Below are positions 53,595 through 64,000 of a stretch of DNA of 64,000 bases, piece by piece. Under the pieces are notes generated by a model, which was not told the origin of the DNA, made no database searches, and was given only the letters and a program-made list of their open reading frames with translations. This DNA is from Allodiplogaster sudhausi (Eukaryota; Nematoda; Chromadorea; Rhabditida; Diplogasteridae). Position 1 is the stretch's first letter; each line of letters opens with the position of its first letter. Both the position numbers and the translations under genes were made by a program. The stretch covers positions 1,823,501 to 1,887,500 of the forward strand of contig CALZFC010000030.1 in the NCBI GenBank assembly GCA_945643635.1, in the 5' to 3' direction.

Positions 53595-54272
53595 GAGAGA
53601 GGAAGAGAGAGGAAGAGAGAGGGAGAGAGAGAGAGAGAGAAGGAACCGAGAAGAGATAGAGGAAGTCATACTCTTCCGAACAAAACAAAAACTAGAAAAG
53701 AATGCAAACAAGGCCATGCTCGCATCAATCATACAGCTCTAGCAGGACAGAGCTGTGCTAAAATGTCACTCAAATCCCGAGTTGAAAGGCTTATCATACA
53801 CTTGAAATCATAATTTGCAGATTAGTTCGGTTTACCGGTTTAAAGAATATATCATTAAAAGTGCTCCTTCTTTTAGATGTTTCCTGCAAAACTAACAGAG
53901 AAAAAAGCTTACACATAATAAATAAACTGGTGTATAAGCCCACAATGGTTCTTTTTTAATACTCAAGCACTCGGGGAGGGGAAAAAACGCAAAGTGTATA
54001 CAGTTTAAACTATGAACTACAAGTATGCTTCTTTTTTTAAAGGCTATTGAATATAATGCAGTATAATTATTGATACAAGAGATAAGAAAAATATATGTAG
54101 CAATCAAACGAATATTAAATTTGGAAAAAAAATTAAAGACGAAATAAAAAAATAAGCAGAAATATCGGCTGACCTCAGCGTACATTCCCCAGACGACGTC
54201 CCATCTCGACGGCGGCTTCTGACGATTCGACGGCGGCGCAAAGCTGGTACGCGAAGAGCGCGTGTTCACCAT
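49491..54272 (-). CDS. cept: Choline/ethanolamine phosphotransferase (CDP-alcohol phosphotransferase)
   Basis: This enzyme family transfers phosphocholine or phosphoethanolamine from CDP-alcohols to diacylglycerol in the endoplasmic reticulum, the last step of the Kennedy pathway. Eleven exons: 54272-54174, 52937-52842, 52548-52442, 52251-52149, 51590-51522, 51327-51191, 51025-50934, 50792-50671, 50547-50401, 50045-49951 and 49653-49491. They give 409 aa. The N-terminus has [18 protein letters not shown] and [15 protein letters not shown]. The catalytic motif DG(x)2AR(x)8G(x)3D(x)3D is complete across an exon junction (DGKQAR ... G ELF D HGC D). Seven or more hydrophobic segments follow. Substrate preference (choline against ethanolamine) cannot be told by eye. 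The ATG at 54272 was chosen as the first in-frame Met before a Ser/Arg/Pro-rich N-tail. Intron 1 is 1.2 kb. Confidence 0.94.
51648..52138. repeat. Compound CTCTTCTCCTTT satellite in a phosphotransferase intron
   Basis: About 490 bp of TTCTCCTTTCTCTCTCTCTC-type units with a period near 20-26 bp. It is GA in the transcript and begins within about 15 bases of the donor at 52149. Confidence 0.9.
53436..53645. repeat. (GA)n tract in the first phosphotransferase intron
   Basis: Nearly pure GA with GGA interruptions (CT in the transcript). The remainder of this intron is featureless. Confidence 0.9.
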
Positions 54273-55182
54273 CGACGACGAGATGCGGCACACTTCAAAG
54301 GAGGCAAAATTTGGCAAAACGCCAAAAAATAAACTCGGATTTTAACAAAGCAAACAAAAGCAATCGGCACTATTTTGAAATTTAGATGTCACCCAAACAA
54401 AGCGTTGGGGCCGCCTAAAGTTGCATATTGGCCAATCTGCTTATCTGGCCAATTCGCACACAAAATCAATTAACTTTTCGCTCAACAAGAATATGGGCAG
54501 ATATGGAAGTCCAAAATAAAACTACCAAAGGATCGACTAAAGTCATCACGCGGATCATAGGCAAGTTAAGATGCTAAAGAAATATTTCGCCATCATTTTA
54601 TCAACCCAAAGAAACCAATAAATACTAATCGAACACTCGGCGCAAAAAACAAGTAGGAGCAGCTGATGAGGAGATTTCAGCGAAAATGGCTTTTGCCGTT
54701 CCGCACGTAACTCGCGCGATTACGGTAGGTCTTATTCAAATATGTCAACATTGATATCATGGGTCATCAGCAGCGTTCTCTGATTGTCGTAATGGAAAGG
54801 AAAAGAAAAGTTAATTCATTTTGTACGTAATTCAGTTCAGGGAAAAACAGGGAATAGCGGGCAACTTCGTTATAAAAAATTGTACAATAAATTGGTAAGT
54901 CATTTACAGACTAGTTGTTCTACTTCCAACCTCATTGTCGATCAATTCTCGCCGTTGTAGCGGACGTCTTGGAATTATTCTCTTCTACATTTAATTCAAT
55001 AAAGATGAAAATCACTATCAAGGCCTCTTTTAGTTCTGAACGTGAGATGACGCTAAATTTATTCTCTATTCCGCTAAAGTGGAAATCGTGCACATTCTCA
55101 TATCTCTTTTTGTCCCCATTTGCACGTTTTATGCTAATTTCCTCGCTTATTTTTTCAAACTATCCTTTAATGCTCCCATCCA
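54273..55182. other. Phosphotransferase 5' flank
   Basis: AT-rich. An acceptor-like ATTTCAG followed by CGAAAATGGCTTTTGCC at about 54680-54696, and a GTAGGT donor-like site 30 bases later, could be a small first exon on the plus strand. No convincing continuation was found. Confidence 0.25.
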
Positions 55183-55184
55183 TA

Positions 55185-55231
<47 letters not shown>

Positions 55232-55438
55232 ATTGTCGGAAGCGGCTCTCTCTCTCTCATCTATCTGTTCTCCCCTCTTTCTCTCTCTCTCTCTCTGTCT
55301 CTCTCTCTCTCGCTCTTTCTCTCTCTCTCTCATCTATCTGTTCTCAACTCTTTCGCTCTCTTTCGCTCTCTTTATCTCTCTCTCTTTCTCTCTCTCTCAT
55401 CTATCTGTTCTCCCCTCTTTCACTCTTTTTCGCTCTCT

Positions 55439-55477
<39 letters not shown>

Positions 55478-55917
55478 TCCATTTCTTCTGTCTCCGAATC
55501 ATCCTTTTCTTTGAATGAGTGGCAGCCTCGCCGTCTTCCCTTCTCGGTAGTGCCTTGCCTAGGAATGCAAATAGGATCACACACACACACACAACTCTCC
55601 CGTCGACGACCGCCTTGGGGGGATTTCGTGGCCAGAGCCAAAAGTCCATTTCAATTTTTTTTCCCAATTTCACGGCCCGGCCCCCCGGACCCGGCCCCGG
55701 ATATCCAGGTGGTTAGCAGAAAAAAAGACGTCTCCTTTGTTCCCCACGATACCAGGAAGGCGCGAGGAAAAAGGAAATTACAGCTAACTCCAGCTAAGAC
55801 GCACAATTTCAGCCCTCATCGCTGTAGCAGGTGTTTCAAAAATAATTAAAACTTTGACGAGAGAGAGAGAGAGTGCGAGAGAGAGAGAGAGGCAGAGGAG
55901 AAAGAGAGAAGAAAGAG

Positions 55918-55968
<51 letters not shown>

Positions 55969-56572
55969 CGTGTGATAGCCAGAGAAAGAGCAAAAAAGTA
56001 TGAAACCAAACCAAGGCGCACTTTCGTAATTTCTCACCTGCCAAGAACCAGCGAAGAGATTGCGGTTTCTTACTTTGTATGTATGTAAATGTAAAACCAC
56101 ATATCAACGACTCCATTTTCCCCCTTTCACAAAATGTCTTCTCCCCGAGCGGGTTCCTCCGTTACTGGGAGAGCCGAAATAATTTGTTTTCCTTTAAAAT
56201 ATATTCTTCAGAACTAGATAAACTATTACGTCATGTTATCATTAGTTAAAAAACATTTCCTTTTCCTCGGAAAAAATTATTTGTTGTAGCCCCTAGTTCG
56301 CGATACTTGCGCAATTCGAAGTATTCATACGATTTTGAATCCTCTCTTGTTTTGACTTCCACTTTTCCACACCCACAGTCTTGGAACAATTCCATTAACA
56401 TTTGACTAATTCTTTCTCGCAACTACAACTTCCATCCTTTTTTCCCGGCAACTTCTGTCATATAGACAAAGTAGTTTTCAGGAAAACATTCACATGTAAC
56501 TACATATGTATGTTCATACTCTGTGACTATCACAAACAGAGGAATTTCTCGGACTCACTGTTTTTCGATAAG

Positions 56573-56615
<43 letters not shown>

Positions 56616-57404
56616 CTCTCTCTCCCTCTCTCTCTCTGTCTTCCTCTCTTTCTCTCCCCCCCCTCTCTGACTTTCAGTCTCTCTCTCTCTCTCTCTCTCT
56701 TTTCCATAGTCTCTACCAACCCCTCGGTCAAAGCCTGTTCACTGTGTAAACATATCGTGTGGTCTGCTACTATGTTAGGCAATCATTTAAAACGTAATAA
56801 ATTGTGACGGAGGCAGTTGGGCCTTCACTTTTTCTGCCGTTGGCTCTCTCTCTCTCTCTCGCGCTCTCTCTCTCTCGCTCTCTCTCTCCCTCTCTCTCTC
56901 TCACTCTCTCTCTGCCTTTCCATCTCTCCTATGATTTCGTGTACAAGTTCGAGCACATGCACCTGTGCTGTAACCTTTGACGTAAAGAAGTCGTAGGGAG
57001 GCTACGTTTGCTAGCTTTACTTCCACGTACTAAAATAGTGTTAATTTCCTGATCGTCTCTCTCTCCCTCTCTCTCCCTCCCTCCTTCTCTCTCTCTCTCT
57101 GTCTCTTTATCTCTCTCTCTCTCTCTCTCTCTCTTCTCTATCTCTCCTCTCTCTCTCAAGCTATAGTTGACCAACTCTAATTTATAACCCACCCACACCC
57201 CAAATCCCGTTCTCATTCGTAGTCAAATTCTCACATAACTTTCGTGCTGGCCTCGCTGAACTCGCACCAGTCTCGGTCGACACAAGAAGCTGCTTGAAAT
57301 TTCTGTTTTGTTTTTATCTCTCATGATAAACAGCTAGTTCATGGTACGAGGAAGTTGTTGGATGTTTCTTTACGACTACAGTAGACGGAAAGAGAGTATA
57401 AGAT

Positions 57405-57437
<33 letters not shown>

Positions 57438-57956
57438 CAGAAAGAGAGAAATGGAGAGAGAGAGAAATGGATAGACAGAGACAGAGAGAAAGAGACAGAG
57501 AGAGAGAGAGAAACGGAGAGAGAGAGAGAGAGACATGCAGAGCAGCGAAGACAGGTACGGAAGCAAAGATGGAAGCGAGACACGAGCTCGAGGTCAATAA
57601 GTTCGAGCTTATGGAGCTGTGTAGTTTGATAGCGCATAATTTGGTTAGGGTTAGGAGAAGGGATGAGTGGGGTGCTCTTTCGCTGCTGTTCTCGGAAGAC
57701 CCCTCAAGGAACAAGAGTTCAAGAGCGGAGAAAGAGAGTGAGAGAGAGTAGAGAGAGGAGAGAGATTGTGTGATAGCAAGAGGAGAAAGGGATAGTGAAA
57801 GAGGAGAGAGATTGAGGGAGAGGAGAGAGAGAGAGAGAGAGAGGAGAGAGATAGAGATAGTGAGAGGGAGAGAGGAAAGCGGAAGTGCACATATGGAGAA
57901 TAACTGAACAACCATGCATCCTAGAACATGCTCAAGTGGGCCTGCAAAAAGAGGAG

Positions 57957-57997
<41 letters not shown>

Positions 57998-58558
57998 AGA
58001 GAGAGTGATAGAGAGAGAGAAAACAAACTAAGGAAGAAAGAAAGAGGGAAGAGAGAGAGAGAAAAAAGGCTATAGATGGGAGAGACGGAATAGAGAAAGA
58101 GACAGCGATACAAATAGAGATAAAAAGTGCAGAAGAGTAACCGAGAATTTGACGTGAACCTTATCGAAAACTCTATACGAAAATATTTTCTCGCGTCATT
58201 GATATCTCCTATAGTAGCTACAGTAACCGGAATATGCCCCGCACTTTTTAATATTTCATATAAATACATATGAATTCACTTTTATCGCTGCTCTTTGTTC
58301 TCTTTCATGCGTTTTGCTTCAAATTTTTCTACATTTCGAAGGGTAAAATATTGTGACTCTTTCTTATTATTGTGTGTTCTTCTTTCTTTTCTTTTTTTTT
58401 CGTCTTCTCTTTTTCTCTTTTTCTCTCGCTTTCTCTTCTTCTCTCGCATCATCCATGATCTCTATCCTATTTTTTTTTCTTCCTTCCGGCAAACAAAATT
58501 GGCCTCGTTGCTCATTCGTGACTGCGAATTACGCTGCAGAGAGAGAAAAGGGAAAGAA

Positions 58559-58614
<56 letters not shown>

Positions 58615-59163
58615 AGGGAGGAAAGGTTAGAGAGAGAAAGGGTAAAAGATAGAAAGAAAGAGAGAGAGAAAGAAAGAGAGGGAGAGAGAGAGAGAGAAAA
58701 TCGTCTTGCAACAGTTCGCTGCAAACGTCTCCATGACTTCACCCTATTATGCCTTTGTGATTAATTCGTCATGAAAAAAAAACTATACATAAATCACAGA
58801 ACGCCTATTCTAATTGATAATGAAAGGTGCTGATGAATGACTTTATACTCGGTTTATTAAATAGTACGTTTTTACATTCATCCATATAATCTCTAAAATG
58901 TACAATAGAAAAAATACCTTAAAAAATTTACAATGATAGCAAATACATTCTGATCATTGTTCGTCAAGGATCACGTTCCTGTTTATTGCTCTTCAACTTG
59001 TGACGCATGCCTTTTAGCCACTTTATTCTTGCTTGCTCTGCATGCTCCTTTAAACATGCTTGTTCTCGCTGTCTTCGCGGTCGTCTCATTGTTCCCAGAA
59101 AACTCATCACATTTCCGGAGTCGGTCGACAATTACTTTACCCTTCCTTTTTTCTTTCTTACTT

Positions 59164-59200
<37 letters not shown>

Positions 59201-59499
59201 CAAAGCATACGGCATCACCCGAAAAACGCCTGAGGCAATGCCACGCCTCCCTCTTCTATACTTTTCGCCATAATCCTTTATTTCAAAGAATGAGGCAAGA
59301 AGGAGGAGCCAGAAGAGAGATAGAGAGAGAGAGAGAGTGAGAAAGTGAGTGAGGAAGAAAAGGATATTGAAAGAGAGAGAGAGAGAGAGAGAGAGAATGA
59401 ACGAGAGAAAGAGAGAAAATGAGCGAGAGAGAGAGAGAGAATGAACGAGAGAGAGAAATAGTGAGTGAGAGAGAGAAAGAATAAGAAAGAGATTTGCAC

Positions 59500-59577
59500 A
59501 GCAGCCGCAGCAGCGGCACGATCCCGCCCGTGGCCGACACAGACAGAACCCATTGCCTGTAGCACCTGCCAGCCACT
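59500..59577 (-). CDS. Weak exon candidate, Armadillo-like
   Basis: The minus strand between two microsatellites reads QWVLSVSATGGIVPLLRLLC. Its second half resembles the helix-turn start of an Armadillo repeat (GGIxPLLxLL). A ctacag acceptor precedes it; no good donor is seen. GC-rich codon use is like the real exons of this window. One short motif does not prove a gene. Confidence 0.2.
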
Positions 59578-59728
59578 TCGCTTCCCTAATCTGCTCACCT
59601 TCCTTTTCCTACCTCTCTCTCTCTCCCTTTCTTTTTTCTCTCTCTCTTTTTCTCTCTCACTTTCTCAGTCTCTCTTTCTCTCTCTCTTACTCTCTCTTTC
59701 CCTCCTTCTCTCTCTCTATCTTTCCCTT

Positions 59729-59769
<41 letters not shown>

Positions 59770-60619
59770 TTCTCCCACTCTCTCTCTTTCGCTTTCCCTG
59801 CATATCTCTTAATCCCACTGGCGTTCTCTCCTCTCTCTCTCCCTCTCTCTCTCCCTCTCTCTCTCTCTTTCTCACTGCCATTCATTCTCTCCTTTCCGAC
59901 TGCCACGACCTAGTTGACCGCTCCTTAGGCAAAATATCCACCCCCTCTCAGACCCAATAATCCCTCCATGGCCACATACCATAGAGAGCACTTTTTCCTA
60001 CTTATTGGACCACAAGTGCCTAGCCGCATTTTCTATATGCTTCGAATCATTCTTAATCGTAGCCCAATTACGTATACGCTTAATACCGTATGCCCACTCA
60101 AAATATAGCAAAAGTTAATACCTCACAAAGGTGTTAAAAAAGACTTCCGGTACTCTAAATTGCATACAAATATGGGTGATCTATAAGTGAACAGAAACTT
60201 TTCTGTTATAGATGTTCACATTCGTGTTTATCTTTGCTACTATGTATGTATATTTTTATGTTTATGCCTTATAGGGAGTTGTAAGCATTGAACTCGTCAT
60301 TCTTATCGAAATGATTGTTTTCTTGAACACTGTTATTCCTTCTCAATTCAGCATGGCTCATTTCCCGTTCATAGCAATAAATCTTTTTGGTCTCATCTAA
60401 TTAGGCTCAACGATCTCAAAAGTTCTTCCCTTTACCTTGGCAACTAGTTTGAAGTCCTGCCGACGCAATATCCGAGATTTAAAAAGTGGGCGGAAGCAAG
60501 ATACAAAGAGAGCGAGAGAGAAAGAGAGCGAGAGAGAGAGTCAGATAGAGAGATTGAGATAGTGAAAGAGAGACAGAGAGACTAAGAGAAAGAGACAAAG
60601 AGAGAGAGAGAGACTTAGA

Positions 60620-60658
<39 letters not shown>

Positions 60659-60817
60659 TGGAAATACAAAGCACATTCACCCTTCCACGTGCACGTTGGA
60701 AGTAAGCAAGAATGTATGAGCCTTGATGTTGGCCGTACGACTACTGCATTTCTGATTAAACCCTAAGTTTTCCACTCTTTTCCTACTTGTCCCTTTCGTT
60801 ATTTCTATAAGCACTAA

Positions 60818-60858
<41 letters not shown>

Positions 60859-61380
60859 CGTCTATCTCTCATGCTCTCACATTTTCTCTTTCCCTCTCTC
60901 CATCCTCTAAGCGAGAAATCGCACTCTTCCACATGAAACCCCATAGCGGAACTTTGATGCTGAAAAGAAAAAAAGCTGTTTTTATAGAGCACAGTGTAAT
61001 TTTTTTCGGAAGATCAAAATGAGAGTGCAAAGGGCCGCGGCAATTTGAAATATCACACAATTTTTCGGTGATAGCCATCCTATATATTTATCGTCCACAA
61101 TGCAATTACAAGCGTTTGATCCACCTTGGATGAAGTTGATTATTTTATTTTCTTAATAAATGAGTAAGAGAAAGAGAGAAGAGAGAAAGAGAGCGAGAGA
61201 GCGGGGAGAGAGAAAGAAAGAGTGGGAGAGAGCGGAGAGAGAGAGAGAGGAAGAAGAGAAAGAGAGAAAAGGGAAGATGACAGGATGCAAATTGAGGTTG
61301 TTTTGGCTCTCGGTCGGCCAAGTCGCAAAGTAGACAGCGCGAGCCTCTACAATAATCTAGCTGCGTTAACAGCTCATCGG

Positions 61381-61427
<47 letters not shown>

Positions 61428-61905
61428 TCTCTCTCTCTTTTCTCTCCATCTCTCTCTTTCTCTCTATCTTTATCTCTCTCCCTCTCTCTTTCTCTCCCTC
61501 TTTCCAATCTCTCCTCTTCCTTTTCTTTTTATTCCCTTTCCCCTCTCTATACATACATACATACATACATATCGCTTTCTATCCTGCAGCATTCCGTAAC
61601 TCAACATGAATGCCTGGGCCAACGCCGTTTAGCGGCTTTTGGTTTGTATGGTGCACTATGTCCGGAAAAGAGATTGAGAGAGAGAGAGATGTAGATGGAA
61701 AGGGGGAGAGAGGGAGAGAAAGAGACAGATAGAGAGGCTGAGAGAGAGGGATAGAGAGGGAGACAGAAAGAATGAAAGAGAGGGCGAGAGAGAGAGAGAG
61801 ATGGAGATGGAGAGGGATAGAGAGGGAGAGCGGGAGAGAGAAAGGGAGACAGAGAGAATGAGAAAGAGAGAGAGAGATGGAGATGGAGAGGGATAGAGGT
61901 GAGAC

Positions 61906-61938
<33 letters not shown>

Positions 61939-62077
61939 AAGCGCGAAGGTGCCATCGAATCAGGCTGCTAAAAATATAATGCCTGCGAGGAATTGCTTGC
62001 CTTTACGCCCCCCTCTTTTGTCACAGGTCCTGCTTATTGGTTTGCACACGCAAGAGTGTGACCTTCCAGGGAATTGC

Positions 62078-62111
<34 letters not shown>

Positions 62112-62346
62112 GGAAGAGAGAGAGAAGAGAGGGAGAAAGATTGAGAGAGAGAAAGTGAGGAAGAAAGAGAGAGATAGGGAAAAGAGAGAGAGAGAGGGAA
62201 GAGAGAGAGAGAGGGAAGAGAGAGAGAGAGGGAAGAGAGAGAAAGTAAGAGACAGAGAAAAAGTCAGAGAAAGTGAGATACAGAGAGAGGTTCTCTCTCT
62301 CTCTCCTTATAACTGTTCTCCTGTACATATTTTTTCTAATACACAC

Positions 62347-62480
62347 TTCATAAATATTGACCAAAAGCAGTTCGATTTGTATAAGCGCACTATCTTCATC
62401 GCTCTTTTGTTTTCCGCCGCATATGATTGCGTCAGCAGAGAGAGGCGCACCAAATACTATGCTGCCTCCTTGGGAGCAGA
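62347..62480 (-). CDS. Weak exon candidate, unrecognised
   Basis: An open minus frame bounded by an acceptor (ccaattttag) at 62483-62481 and a GTGTGT donor after 62347. It translates to a segment containing GGSIVFGAPLSADAIICGG and ending LLVNIYE. The composition is protein-like and unlike the flanking microsatellites. No family was recognised. Confidence 0.25.
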
Positions 62481-63065
62481 CTAAAATTGGAAGCCAAGAG
62501 ATCGAGAGATATGAGCGAAAAGGATGTGTATGAATAAGAGCAGTAGATAAATAAGAAAGGGAGCAAGAGAAAGAGCAAGAGAGAAAGGAAAGAGAGAGAG
62601 AGATAAAGAGAGAGATGCTGAGGGAGAGGTAAAGAAATATAAAAAGAAAGAGAGACATAGAGGGAGGGAGAGATAGAAAAAGAAGGAGAGAGAATGAACG
62701 AGATAAAGAGAGAGAGAAGAAGTTCGAGTCGCCTCGATCTTCCTGTTTCATCTTTGAACATCGCCTTTGCACAGGGCAGACGTGTTCACAGTTGCATCTT
62801 CTCACTCTGCAAGGGTACAGACGAGGAGAGGGAGGAGAGAAGGAACGCCCAAGGGGTCGTCGATCCCCCCACTATTCGATGAGAGGGGGGATGGTATCCC
62901 CCTTTCACAGGGCAGAGGGTAAGGGGGCAGAGGACAGACGCTCTCTCTCTCTCCGGTCAGAAAATGGAACATGACCAAGAGAGGGCTGATCGGGGGCATC
63001 TGCATACATATGTATGTACACAATTGAGATTTTTATTTAGCACACAGCTTTTTCGCATCTATTAT

Positions 63066-63176
63066 TTATATACATACATAATTGATTTCATATTCAACGG
63101 CGCAATAACGTGGGTTGTGAGTTGACGCCTCTTTGATAAGGAAGTTGAGGAGCTCGTCGGGGGAAGCCCATCCACG
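63066..63176 (-). CDS. Weak terminal-exon candidate, unrecognised
   Basis: After a ttgttag acceptor the minus strand encodes 36 residues beginning RGWASPDELLNFLIKEAS and ending in TAA at 63068-63066. It looks like a last exon. Possible partners upstream on the same strand are 62.3-62.5 kb (downstream in transcript, so a different gene) or sequence beyond 63.3 kb. Identity unknown. Confidence 0.25.
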   Translation of the reverse strand, partial: RGWASPDELLNFLIKEASTHNPRYCAVEYEINYVCI

Positions 63177-64000
63177 CTAACAATAAGCGGTATCGCTAGT
63201 CACCACTTTGGCTAAAGATATACTGTTTTCGTAACTGTTATATATATTTTTTTTGAAAGAAGTAATTCGATCGCTTTCTAAAATAATTTTTTATATCTAT
63301 TTTTGGCATTAATTTGTGTAAAGGCCGCTTATTGAGCTGGAAGTTAGGGTTGCGGGCCATACGCTGACCCCTTATGTTAGCTCGACGTAATGTGAATTGT
63401 GGAATGAAAGGAGTCTATGCCTGAGGAGGTAGTCTCGGGTGTCCTGTCTTTCTTTCTTTAGCCACATTTTCTTCACCTTTCGTTTTTTCTCTTATTTTTT
63501 TTCTCTGGGGGGGAGGGTGGAGAGGGAAGAGGGGGAGAGAGAGAGTCAGTGATCTGCAACAGTTCAAGCTGTCGTGTGATTGAAGATTTGATGGCTGACA
63601 TCGGATACGTGGATGCGGATGAAGCAAGAATCAGACACATACTTTGATCTCTCGGCTGTTTTCTTTCTCTCTCCTCTCTCTCTCAATCTGTCTTTCTCTC
63701 TCTTCTCTCTCACTCTCTCTCCTCACTCTCTCTCTGTCTCTTTTTTCTCTTCTCTCTCACTCTACTCTCTCTCTCTGTCCTTCTCAAACTCTTTCGTCCT
63801 CTCCCTGTCTCTCGCTTTCTCCTTGATTTTATAAGCTACATATCTCTCTACTTCCTCTGATTTTTCGCCTCTGATGCTCATATGGACGGCCAAAGCTATT
63901 CATGAAAATTTTTCATCTGGTGCTGCACATGCTGCATGTGACTGGCTATGCACTCCAGATGCACTATTTAGTTGATTTGTGGCCTTCTTTCTTTATCTCT

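Larger units (their letters stand above)
55183..63830. repeat. Microsatellite-dominated region
   Basis: Long impure CT or GA tracts at about 55183-55475, 55857-55968, 56567-56703, 56845-56920, 57050-57160, 57395-57535, 57726-58070, 58537-58700, 59165-59200, 59308-59492, 59610-59875, 60502-60656, 60820-60900, 61165-61275, 61380-61512, 61672-61943, 62082-62312, 62528-62725 and 63655-63830. A (CATA)n run lies at 61546-61572 and a (CA)n run at 55577-55594. Orientation alternates repeatedly. In the rest of the window this pattern marks introns, so the islands between tracts may be exons of one or more unrecognised genes. Confidence 0.85.

Noticed and set aside
57643..57656. GGTTAGGGTTAGG, resembling a telomeric repeat
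   Set aside because: Only two copies, and nematode telomeres are TTAGGC; it lies inside ordinary sequence.
57376..58269. 297-codon minus-strand frame, the longest in the window
   Set aside because: Mostly (CT)n translation. Only the first 40 codons (58269-58140) and a patch at 57560-57720 are complex, and neither shows a known domain or good junctions.

Overview
The window looks like nematode genomic DNA, probably from a rhabditid or diplogastrid worm. It carries two major sperm protein (MSP) genes, two single-SH2 tyrosine kinases of the Fer/SPE-8 type that nematodes have expanded, and two serpentine-type receptors. Genes are split into many small exons by short introns, and species-level placement is not possible by eye. 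(GA)n/(CT)n microsatellites are extraordinarily abundant, and most of the long 'LSLSLS' or 'RERERE' reading frames are only these repeats.

Layout: 0-1.1 kb is a nest of four repeat types. 1.1-2.75 kb (minus) is a phospholipid scramblase gene that has lost its 3' end. 5.9-8.6 kb holds a palindrome, a receptor gene on the minus strand and a MITE. 9.5-19.5 kb is a sperm-gene block: a divergent pair of SH2-kinases (minus 9514-12435, plus 13699-16412) followed by a divergent pair of MSP genes (minus 17798-18386, plus 18903-19478). Each pair is an inverted duplication with mirrored TATA boxes. 21.4-23.6 kb (plus) is an SRG-like serpentine receptor. 26.9-37.0 kb (minus) is a 17-exon long-chain acyl-CoA synthetase. 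40.2-42.4 kb (minus) is a cyclophilin with a possible mitochondrial presequence. 43.0-48.5 kb (minus) is the tRNA 2'-O-methyltransferase TRMT13. 49.5-54.3 kb (minus) is a choline/ethanolamine phosphotransferase. 54.3-64 kb is mostly microsatellite with only weak exon candidates.

For six complete genes the exon chain I derived closes in frame: two kinases of 408 and 410 aa, MSPs of 127 aa each, receptor 309 aa, acyl-CoA synthetase 675 aa, cyclophilin 191 aa, TRMT13 469 aa and phosphotransferase 409 aa (the kinases and the MSPs each being counted as one pair). The kinases and MSPs plausibly act together in sperm; the other genes are lipid-metabolism and housekeeping genes. The most interesting patterns are the stacked inverted duplications of sperm genes and the way microsatellites sit at splice sites, in transcript sense (GA)n after donors and (CT)n before acceptors.
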